This document shows, in pieces, positions 1 to 6,644 of a stretch of DNA of 19,297 nt. The number at the start of each line of letters is the position of its first letter. Position 1 is the stretch's first letter. The DNA is from Sedimenticola_A endophacoides (GTDB lineage Bacteria; Pseudomonadota; Gammaproteobacteria; Chromatiales; Chromatiaceae). The stretch lies in NCBI GenBank assembly GCA_003062345.1, contig PQCO01000220.1, positions 1 to 19,297 on the forward strand, written 5' to 3'. Under the pieces are notes generated by a model. It did not search any database. It saw only the letters and a program-made list of their open reading frames with translations, and had not been told where the DNA came from. The translations under genes and the position numbers were made by a program.

Positions 1-72
1 TGCAATGTGCGGGACGGAGTCGTGATGAGCGCAGGACGGTCGGGGCAGTAACGGCTGTCGCGTTGGCGAGTC

Positions 73-101
73 GATTTTGGGGACTGGGATGTCCCAAAAT
101 C
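73..101. promoter_or_regulatory. Inverted repeat upstream of the operon (operator or terminator)
   Basis: The 9-base arms GATTTTGGG (73-81) and CCCAAAATC (93-101) are perfect inverted complements, and two more pairs can form inside around a 6-base loop. Only a short CTTTC follows, so the U-tract expected of an intrinsic terminator is weak. The site lies 64 bases before the first start codon. It could be an operator for the operon, a terminator of a gene to the left of the window, or a leader hairpin. I see no convincing sigma-70 or sigma-54 promoter in 1-165, and no gene there. Confidence 0.4.
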
Positions 102-165
102 TTTCACGAGGTAGCGACACTCTTGTTTTGATACTGAATGGCAGTAAAAGCGAGTAAATTCAAGC

Positions 166-789
166 ATGTCCGGCAACGCACACGAGATCCACCTGACCAT
201 CAACGGCAAGGATATCTCCGCCCCACCCTACCTGTCGGTGATCCAGGCGCTTTGGCACGCCGGTTACCCGAGGGTGAAGAGCGTCGGCTGCCTGGAGGGT
301 GTGTGCGGCTCCTGCCGGGTGATGGTGCGCCGCGCCGACAGCCGCCAGGTGACCACCGAGCTGGGTTGCCAGGTGCTGGTCGAAGAGGGGATGCAGGTCA
401 ACTTCCTGCTCTTCCCGACGCCGACCCACCACCGCTACCAGCTTGACGAGATCAAAAACTCCTGGGAGGTCCAGGCCCGCTTCCATCAGTTTTTCCCGGA
501 GGCGGAGAAGTGCCGCCACTGCGGCGGCTGCAACACCACCTGCCCCAAGGGGATCCAGGTCGAGAAGGGGGTCGAACTGGCGTCCAAGGGGAAGTTCCGG
601 GAGGCCGGGGAGCTGTTCGGCGAGTGCGTGCTGTGCAATCTCTGCCAGACCGCCTGCCCCGAATCCATCGCGCCCAACCACGTGGGGCTGTTCTCACGCC
701 GGGTCACCGCCTATTTTCACACCCGCCCATCCAACCTCATCCGCAGGCTGGAACGGCTGCGCAAGGGGGAGCTGCAGGTCGTCACCTGA
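166..789 (+). CDS. frdB: Fumarate reductase/succinate dehydrogenase-type iron-sulfur subunit (FrdB/TfrB-like)
   Basis: This 207 aa protein is the electron-transfer subunit expected to pass electrons to the flavoprotein encoded next. Its N-terminal plant-ferredoxin-like domain has Cys42, Cys47, Cys50 and Cys68 for a [2Fe-2S] cluster. The alpha-helical half carries two full CxxCxxCxxxCP motifs (Cys116/119/122/126 and Cys154/157/160/164). Classical SdhB/FrdB has one [3Fe-4S] cluster next to the quinone site, but here the last motif has all its Cys, so [4Fe-4S] is more likely. It is shorter than most SdhB (about 230-260 aa) and lacks the CCG domains of long TfrB proteins. No membrane anchor subunit is encoded nearby, which fits a soluble enzyme. 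The ATG at 166 has only a weak ribosome site, but the domain begins right after it. The family is clear; fumarate as the substrate is inferred from the flavoprotein. Confidence 0.88.
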   Translation: MSGNAHEIHLTINGKDISAPPYLSVIQALWHAGYPRVKSVGCLEGVCGSCRVMVRRADSRQVTTELGCQVLVEEGMQVNFLLFPTPTHHRYQLDEIKNSWEVQARFHQFFPEAEKCRHCGGCNTTCPKGIQVEKGVELASKGKFREAGELFGECVLCNLCQTACPESIAPNHVGLFSRRVTAYFHTRPSNLIRRLERLRKGELQVVT

Positions 790-807
790 CGACCCGCCGG
801 AACCGAC

Positions 808-2436
808 ATGAAAGGCACCCCCATCGAACAGGCGCTTGCCGAGTACACCGCCGCCGCCCAACGCCCGGCACCGGGAGCGCAGCCCGACACCCGGGAGCTG
901 CTGCGCGCCTTTCACCCCGATCACGACGCACACGCCAAGGTGACCCTGCAGGTCGGCCCCAACAAGGGCGACATCTGCCACCGCCAGGTGGCGCAACTAC
1001 TGCAGGCCGACGCCCGCATCGACGAGGCCGACCTGGCCGGTTCACCGGTCACCGAGACCGATGTCCTGGTCATCGGCGGCGGCGGCGCCGGCTGCGCCGC
1101 CGCCCTGGTGGCGCAACAGCAGGGCGCGCGGGTGATCATCGCCACCAAGCTGCGCCTGGGCGACAGCAATACGGTGATGGCGGAGGGGGGCATCCAGGCC
1201 TCGATCGAGAAGGACGACACCCCCCAGATGCACTTCGACGACACCATCCGGGCAAGCCGCCAGGTGGTGGACCGCGAGCTGGTCGCCGAGATGGTGAGCG
1301 ATGCCCCGGATGTGATCCGCTGGCTGATCCAACAGGGGATGCAGTTCGACCTGGACGACTATGGCGATCTAATGACCCGCCGCGCCGGAGGCACCTCCGC
1401 CGCCCGGGTGGTCTACTACCGCGACTATACCGGCCTGGAGATGATGCGGGTGCTGCGCGAGGCGATTCGCACCAGCGACATCGAGGTGTGGGACTACAGC
1501 CCGGCGGTGGAGCTGCTCTCCAGCGAATCCGGCTACTGCGCGGGCGCCGTGATCTCCTCGCTCAAGGAGCGCCAGCACAAGCTGGTCCGGGCCAAGGCGG
1601 TGATCCTCGCCACCGGCGGCATCGGCCGCATGCACCTCAACGAATTTCCCACCTCCAACCACTTCGGCGCCACCGGAGACGGGCTGGTGCTGGCCTACCG
1701 TCTGGGGGCCCGGCTCAGGGATCTCGACTCCTTCCAGTACCACCCCTCCGGCCTGGCCTATCCCCAGCACCTGGCCGGTACCCTGATCACCGAGGGGGTA
1801 CGCTCCGCCGGCGCCTACCTGCTCAACGGCCGGGGCGAACGCTTCGTCGACGAACTCCAGCCACGGGATCATGTGGCGGCGGCCATCATCCGTGAATGCG
1901 CCGAGGGCCGGGGCATCAGCACCGGCAGCGGCAGCGGCGGCGTCTGGCTCGACACCCCGAGCGTGGAACTGCGCAACCCCGGGCTGTTCGAGGCGCGCTT
2001 CCCCAAGCTGATCCAGCTGGGCAAAAAATGCGGCATCGACCCGCGCCACCAGCCGATGCTGATCTACCCCACCCTGCACTATCAGAATGGCGGCGTGGTG
2101 ATCGACAGGAACGGCCAGACCAACGTCCCCGGCCTATTCTGTATCGGCGAGGCCAGCGGCGGCGTGCACGGGCGCAACCGACTGATGGGCAACTCCCTGC
2201 TCGACATCATCAGCTTCGGCCGCCGCGCCGGGGCCCATGCCGCGGGACGCGCCCACGACCGGGGCCACAAAAAGATCTCCATCGAACACCTGAGCAACCT
2301 GCGCCGCGAGCTGACCCTGGCCGGGATGCCCCTCGACAGCAAGGGGCCGCTCCTGTTCCCCGGCTACGCCAATTTCGAAAACGACTCCGACTACGCCGGT
2401 CTGCGCAAAAACTCCGAACGGGAGGGGATGCAATGA
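808..2436 (+). CDS. frdA: FAD-dependent fumarate reductase/succinate dehydrogenase flavoprotein
   Basis: This 542 aa flavoprotein is the catalytic subunit for fumarate/succinate interconversion. The dinucleotide-binding GGGGAG lies at residues 90-95. Residues matching the known FrdA active site are present: His312 (QYHPSG), Glu329 (TEG), the proton-shuttling Arg353 (PRDH), His424 (HYQNGG) and Arg458 (RNRLMGNS). Two features are unusual. The His that covalently binds FAD in SdhA/FrdA (SHTVAAEGG) is Asn121 here (SNTVMAEGG), so FAD is probably non-covalent, as in L-aspartate oxidase. The protein also has about 80 extra residues before the FAD motif and stops short of the usual SdhA C-terminal domain. 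It starts 18 bases after frdB ends. The next gene overlaps its stop as ATGA, so the NuoF-like subunit is probably co-translated. L-aspartate oxidase is the main alternative, but the frdB and nuoF neighbours argue against it. Confidence 0.88.
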   Translation: MKGTPIEQALAEYTAAAQRPAPGAQPDTRELLRAFHPDHDAHAKVTLQVGPNKGDICHRQVAQLLQADARIDEADLAGSPVTETDVLVIGGGGAGCAAALVAQQQGARVIIATKLRLGDSNTVMAEGGIQASIEKDDTPQMHFDDTIRASRQVVDRELVAEMVSDAPDVIRWLIQQGMQFDLDDYGDLMTRRAGGTSAARVVYYRDYTGLEMMRVLREAIRTSDIEVWDYSPAVELLSSESGYCAGAVISSLKERQHKLVRAKAVILATGGIGRMHLNEFPTSNHFGATGDGLVLAYRLGARLRDLDSFQYHPSGLAYPQHLAGTLITEGVRSAGAYLLNGRGERFVDELQPRDHVAAAIIRECAEGRGISTGSGSGGVWLDTPSVELRNPGLFEARFPKLIQLGKKCGIDPRHQPMLIYPTLHYQNGGVVIDRNGQTNVPGLFCIGEASGGVHGRNRLMGNSLLDIISFGRRAGAHAAGRAHDRGHKKISIEHLSNLRRELTLAGMPLDSKGPLLFPGYANFENDSDYAGLRKNSEREGMQ

Positions 2437-3683
2437 CGCAACGCCCCCTCAACCAGGTGCTGCTGCACCCGGGGTGCCGCGTCGGCCCGGAACTCGACCA
2501 GTGGCTCTCCGGCCACGGCGGCGAGGGGCTGGCGCGCGCCTGCGCCGCGCCCGGCGCGATCATCGACGCGATCCGCGAGGCGGGGCTGCGCGGTCTCGGC
2601 GGCAGCGGCTACCCGACCCACAAGAAGTGGAGTTTCGTCGCCCAACAACAGGGCACCGGCGATAAATACCTCATCTGCAACGGCAACGAAGACGAGCCGG
2701 GGACCTTCAAGGACCGGCTGCTAATGGCCGAGACCCCTCACCAGATCATCGAGGGGGCGCTCATCACGGCCCTCGCCTGCGCCATCAACCGCATCGTCTT
2801 CTACATCAACCCGGACCTCGGCCTGGCCATCGACAACATGCACCAGGCGGTGCAGCAGTGGCGCGGCACCCCACCGTTACAGACCGCTGCAGACGCCCTG
2901 GGCAGGCCGATTGAGATGGAGGTGGTGGCCAGTTCGGGTCACTACATCGGTGGCGAGGAGACCGCCGCCATCGAATCGGTGGAGGGCAACTTCCCATTCC
3001 CCCGCGGCAAGCCGCCCTACCCCGCCGAGTCCGGGGTCCACGGCTGCCCGACCCTGATCAACAACATGGAGACCCTGGCCAACGTCCCGCACATCCTGCG
3101 CAACGGCGCCGCCTGGTACCGCGACCTGGGTCTGGGCGATGCCTGCGGCACCAAGATCTACTGCATCAGCGGTGATGTGCTGCGCCCCGGCGCCTACGAG
3201 CTGCCGATGGGTACCCCCCTGTCGGAACTGCTCTACATCTACGGCGACGGCATGCTGGTGGGCAAGAAACTGAAGGCGATCTTCACCGGAGGGCCCTCCA
3301 ACACCATCCTGACCACCACCGACCTGGACGTACCCCTCGATTTCGAATCGGTGGCGGCGCGCCGCTCGGCCCTCGGCACCGGGGCGATGATCGTCGTCTC
3401 CCACGGCACCGGCATCGTCAAACGGGTCACCGAGTATGTGAATTTCTTCGCCGCCTCCTCCTGCGGCCAGTGCCCGTCGTGCAAGACCGGCACCTATTAC
3501 ATATCCATGCTGCTGAGCAAGATCGACACCGGCGAGGGGACCCGCGCCGACCTCGAATCACTGATCAATCTCTGCAAGATCCTGCCCGGCTCAGGCCGCT
3601 GCCACCTGCTCGACGGCGCGGTCAAGGTACTCGACAGCTCGCTCTACCACTTCATGAGCGAATACGAACAGGCTTTAAATTAG
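2433..3683 (+). CDS. NuoF-like NADH/FMN-binding subunit
   Basis: This 416 aa protein belongs to the complex I 51 kDa (NuoF/HoxF) family and should be the NADH entry point for the upstream FrdAB pair. The FMN/NADH fold begins with GLRGLGGSGYPTHKKW (51-66), matching the usual GRGGAGFPTGxKW. It continues with NEDEPGTFKDR (85-95) and YIGGEETAAIESVEG (171-185). The C-terminal N3-type [4Fe-4S] site is SCGQCPSC (Cys344, Cys347, Cys350) with Cys390 as the fourth ligand. There is no NuoE-like [2Fe-2S] partner in the window and no fused extra domain. The start was chosen at 2433, where ATG overlaps the frdA stop (ATGA) behind a strong GGGAGGGG; longer readings into frdA would be antiparallel to its evidence. 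A soluble NADH-dependent fumarate reductase is known from Hydrogenobacter, which supports the assignment. Confidence 0.87.
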   Translation: MTQRPLNQVLLHPGCRVGPELDQWLSGHGGEGLARACAAPGAIIDAIREAGLRGLGGSGYPTHKKWSFVAQQQGTGDKYLICNGNEDEPGTFKDRLLMAETPHQIIEGALITALACAINRIVFYINPDLGLAIDNMHQAVQQWRGTPPLQTAADALGRPIEMEVVASSGHYIGGEETAAIESVEGNFPFPRGKPPYPAESGVHGCPTLINNMETLANVPHILRNGAAWYRDLGLGDACGTKIYCISGDVLRPGAYELPMGTPLSELLYIYGDGMLVGKKLKAIFTGGPSNTILTTTDLDVPLDFESVAARRSALGTGAMIVVSHGTGIVKRVTEYVNFFAASSCGQCPSCKTGTYYISMLLSKIDTGEGTRADLESLINLCKILPGSGRCHLLDGAVKVLDSSLYHFMSEYEQALN

Positions 3684-3743
3684 AAACTCCATGGCGAGCG
3701 GCGAACCACGCCCCCGCCGTGGCGGAAACATTGAGGTGTGCCT

Positions 3744-5651
3744 ATGACACAGACAGACGAAACCGCGGCCCTGGTGAGCGGCCTTCCCGACCGGCAGCCG
3801 ACCCGGATCAGCGAGCATATCGTCGAGGTGGTGAGCGACTCCGGTGAGGGGGCCCAGAAGTGCGGCCAAACCTTCGGGACCATCAGCGGCAAGATGGGCA
3901 ACGGGGCCTGGACGGTGGAGATCATCCCCGCCGAGATCCAGCCTCCGGCCCGCTCGCCCGCCGGGGCCAGCGGCATCCGCATCCGCGTCGCCGACAGCTA
4001 CGTCACCAACATGGGCGACGAGGCCGACCTGGTGGTCGCCTTCAACGAGCAGGTGCTCTACTCGCGCATCGCCAACGGCGCCTACAAGAAAGGCACCGTG
4101 GTGCTGCTCGACGACAAGTGGGCGAGCGATCCTCAGGAGGAGATCCGCGAACAGTACGCGGCGGCGGTCGGTGAGTTCCGCGACAACGGCCTGGTCGTGC
4201 ATGAACTGCCGATCGAGACCGAATGCCTGAAGATCGTCGATAACGCCCGCAAGGGCAAGAACATGTTCGTGCTCGGCATGCTCTGCCACATCTACAGCCG
4301 CGACGTACAGATGGGCCTGGACGAGATCGCCAGCGCCTTCGCGCGCAAGGGCGACGCGGTGATCAGGCCCAACCAGGAGCTGTTCCGCTCCGGCTACCGC
4401 TTCGCCGCCGAACACGTCGACTACCACTACCGCATCGACCCCTGGACCGACGACATGGGCCCCACCGTGGTCACCAACGGTAACCAGGCGATCGGTCTCG
4501 GCGTCATGGCTTCGGGCATGGAGATGGTGGCGATGTACCCGATCACCCCCGCCACCTCCGCCTCCCACTACCTGGCGGACGTATTCCAGGACGCTGGCGG
4601 TTTCGTCCACCAGGCGGAGGACGAGATCGCCGCCGCCGGCTTCGCCATCGGCGCCTCCTACGCCGGCATGACCGCCTGCACCATCACCTCCGGCCCCGGC
4701 ATGGCCCTGAAGACCGAGATGATGGGCCTGGCGGTGATGGGCGAGATCCCCCTGGTGGTGGTGGACGTACAGCGCGGCGGCCCCTCCACCGGCCTGCCCA
4801 CCAAGGTGGAGCAGGGCGACCTGCTCTCGACCCTCTACGGCATGCCCGGCGACGCCCCCAAGGTAATCATCGCCCCGGCGACCATCGAGGAGTGCTTTCA
4901 CTACGTGATCCTGGCGCGCAAGCTGGCCGAGGCGTTCCGCACCCCGGTGTTCGTACTCACCGACGCCAATCTCGCCACCGGCGTCCAGCCCTACCCACGC
5001 CCCGTGCCTCAGGAGGAGTGGCTGGCGGCGCCCATCGACCAGTCGGCCTGGGACAGCAACGTCCCCGCCTACGACTGGGATCCGCAGACCGGCCTTTCGC
5101 CGCGCCCGATTCCGGGTCAGCGTGGCGGGGAGTACGTGCTCACCGGCCTCTCCCATACCAACCGCTCCAAGGTCGCCTACGACTCCGACACCAATCAGAC
5201 CTCCTGCGAACACCGCAGCCGCAAGCTCGCGGCCCTGGGCAAGACCCTCAAGCCGCCGGTGATCAACGGCGACGACGAGGGCGATCTGCTGGTAGTCGGC
5301 TGGGGCTCGACCATGGGCGCCATCGAGGAGGCGGTGAACAAGCTGCGCGACGCGGGGCACAAGGTCTCCTCCATCCACCTGCGCTTCCTCTCCCCGCTCG
5401 AACCGCAGTTGAAGGAGATATTCTCCCGATTCCGGCAGGTGATGACCGTGGAGATCAACTACAGCGACCGCCCGGACGCCCCGCAGATCACCCCGGAGAA
5501 CCGCCGCTACGCCCAACTGGCGACGGTATTGCGCGCCAGCACCCTGGTGGACGTCGACTGCTGGTCAGTGGTCTACGGCCACCCCATGCAGCCGGGCATG
5601 ATCCACAAAGAACTCAACCGTCGCCTCACCGCGATGCACAACGAAATCTAA
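3744..5651 (+). CDS. korA: 2-oxoglutarate:ferredoxin oxidoreductase, fused gamma-alpha subunit (KorA)
   Basis: This 635 aa protein is the large subunit of a two-subunit 2-oxoacid:ferredoxin oxidoreductase. It interconverts 2-oxoglutarate + CoA with succinyl-CoA + CO2 using ferredoxin. The N-terminal gamma domain (about 25-225) opens with SDSGEGAQKCG, typical of KorA proteins. The alpha domain follows with GNQAIGLG (246-253), MYPITPATSASH (264-275), QAEDEIAAAGFAIGASYAG (290-308) and RGGPSTGLPTK (344-354). The YPITP loop belongs to the thiamine/substrate site and the GPSTGLPT segment is characteristic of the family. ATG at 3744 is preferred over GTG at 3738 because GAGG at 3733-3736 is well spaced for it. 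A 60-base gap separates it from the NuoF-like gene and holds only a short weak hairpin (3706-3722). Specificity for 2-oxoglutarate rather than another 2-oxoacid is from overall resemblance. Confidence 0.93.
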   Translation: MTQTDETAALVSGLPDRQPTRISEHIVEVVSDSGEGAQKCGQTFGTISGKMGNGAWTVEIIPAEIQPPARSPAGASGIRIRVADSYVTNMGDEADLVVAFNEQVLYSRIANGAYKKGTVVLLDDKWASDPQEEIREQYAAAVGEFRDNGLVVHELPIETECLKIVDNARKGKNMFVLGMLCHIYSRDVQMGLDEIASAFARKGDAVIRPNQELFRSGYRFAAEHVDYHYRIDPWTDDMGPTVVTNGNQAIGLGVMASGMEMVAMYPITPATSASHYLADVFQDAGGFVHQAEDEIAAAGFAIGASYAGMTACTITSGPGMALKTEMMGLAVMGEIPLVVVDVQRGGPSTGLPTKVEQGDLLSTLYGMPGDAPKVIIAPATIEECFHYVILARKLAEAFRTPVFVLTDANLATGVQPYPRPVPQEEWLAAPIDQSAWDSNVPAYDWDPQTGLSPRPIPGQRGGEYVLTGLSHTNRSKVAYDSDTNQTSCEHRSRKLAALGKTLKPPVINGDDEGDLLVVGWGSTMGAIEEAVNKLRDAGHKVSSIHLRFLSPLEPQLKEIFSRFRQVMTVEINYSDRPDAPQITPENRRYAQLATVLRASTLVDVDCWSVVYGHPMQPGMIHKELNRRLTAMHNEI

Positions 5652-5663
5652 GGAGCGACCACT

Positions 5664-6617
5664 ATGTTTGGATTGAAAGCGGACTGGTCCCTCGACGTCT
5701 TCGAGCGCTATTTCACCCTGGGCGACTACGCCGGCGGCGAGGCGCGCTGGTGTCCCGGCTGCGGCGATTTCGCCGTCCTCAACACCGTGCACCGGGTACT
5801 GCGCGACGCCCAGCTGCCCCCTGAACAGACCGTCGCCGTCTCCGGCATCGGCTGCTCCAGCCGCCTGCCCCACTATATGGGCACCTACGGCTTCCACGGC
5901 CTGCACGGTCGCGCCCTGCCCCTGGCCAACGGCATCAAGTCGCGCCGTCCCGACCTCGACGTATGGGTCGCCACCGGCGACGGCGACTGCTTCTCCATCG
6001 GCGCCGGTCCCTGGATCCACTCCATCCGCTACAACATGGATATGGTGGTGCTGGTGTTCGACAACGCCATCTACGGCCTGACCAAGAAGCAGACCTCGCC
6101 GACCAGCCCCGAGGGCATGCTCACCAACACCCACCCCTACGGGGCGCCGCTGCCGGCGCTCAACCCCCTGACCGTCACCCTCGGCATCACCAACGTCTCG
6201 TTCGTGGCCCAGGTGGTGGACTGGAACCCGCCCCTGCTCTACGAGACGATCAAAGCGGCCCACCAGCATAAGGGGACCAGTTTCGTGCGCGTCATCCAGC
6301 GCTGCCCGGTCTTCTCCCAGGACTTCTGCAAGCCGATGCAGGAGCATCCGGAACAGATGCTGCTGCTGACCCACGAAAACGGCATCCCGATGGACGACAG
6401 CGTGAAGCGGGTGTTCAAGGAGCAGCACGAGCACGACCCCAGCGACTGGGTAGGCGCCATGGCCATCGCCCGTGACGAGAGCCGGATCCCCCTGGGCCTG
6501 CTCTATCACGATCCCGACGCCCCGGTCTACGACGTGCTCTCCTCAGCCGGGCGGGAGAAGACCAACGAAGAGAAACTGGCCGCGATCAACGCCGCCCTCG
6601 ACAGCTTCGCGATCTAA
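5664..6617 (+). CDS. korB: 2-oxoglutarate:ferredoxin oxidoreductase beta subunit (KorB)
   Basis: This 317 aa protein carries the thiamine diphosphate/Mg site of the enzyme: GDG at 105-107 and Asn134 in FDNAIYGLT, at the usual spacing. The single [4Fe-4S] cluster is ligated by Cys30 and Cys33 (WCPGCGD), Cys64 (GIGCSS) and probably Cys214 (QRCPVF). The length is at the upper end for KorB (about 280-340 aa). AAGGAG overlaps the korA stop and places the start at 5664, 12 bases downstream. With korA it forms a complete alpha-gamma/beta pair, but no separate ferredoxin-like delta subunit (KorD) is encoded in the window. Electrons must therefore leave through a free ferredoxin or through the iron-sulfur proteins encoded next. 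In a reductive TCA cycle it would run toward 2-oxoglutarate synthesis. Confidence 0.94.
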   Translation: MFGLKADWSLDVFERYFTLGDYAGGEARWCPGCGDFAVLNTVHRVLRDAQLPPEQTVAVSGIGCSSRLPHYMGTYGFHGLHGRALPLANGIKSRRPDLDVWVATGDGDCFSIGAGPWIHSIRYNMDMVVLVFDNAIYGLTKKQTSPTSPEGMLTNTHPYGAPLPALNPLTVTLGITNVSFVAQVVDWNPPLLYETIKAAHQHKGTSFVRVIQRCPVFSQDFCKPMQEHPEQMLLLTHENGIPMDDSVKRVFKEQHEHDPSDWVGAMAIARDESRIPLGLLYHDPDAPVYDVLSSAGREKTNEEKLAAINAALDSFAI

Positions 6618-6644
6618 CCCGCAACCCGGAACAAAGGTCCCGCC

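Noticed and set aside
138..155. Possible sigma-54 -24/-12 promoter before frdB
   Set aside because: The GG and GC pairs are 10 bases apart rather than 12, and the -12 part does not match TTGCA.
138..446. A 102-codon frame that starts at the first ATG of the window
   Set aside because: It overlaps frdB in another frame, and its Arg/Pro/Leu/Gly translation is typical of out-of-frame high-GC DNA.
1896..3683. Longer version of the NuoF-like gene beginning inside frdA
   Set aside because: The first 179 codons are Arg/Pro-rich and overlap frdA. The ATGA overlap with a strong ribosome site at 2433 marks the real start.
3706..3722. Hairpin in the gap before korA
   Set aside because: Only five pairs (CCACG/CGTGG) with no U-tract; this is within chance at this GC content and does not justify an operon break.
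3675..5516. A 613-codon open frame on the minus strand opposite korA
   Set aside because: It mirrors a strongly supported gene. Its translation is rich in Gly, Ala, Val, His and Asp with no domain, as expected from high-GC antisense. The same applies to long minus-strand frames at 7506-9032, 11914-14493 and 14525-15991.
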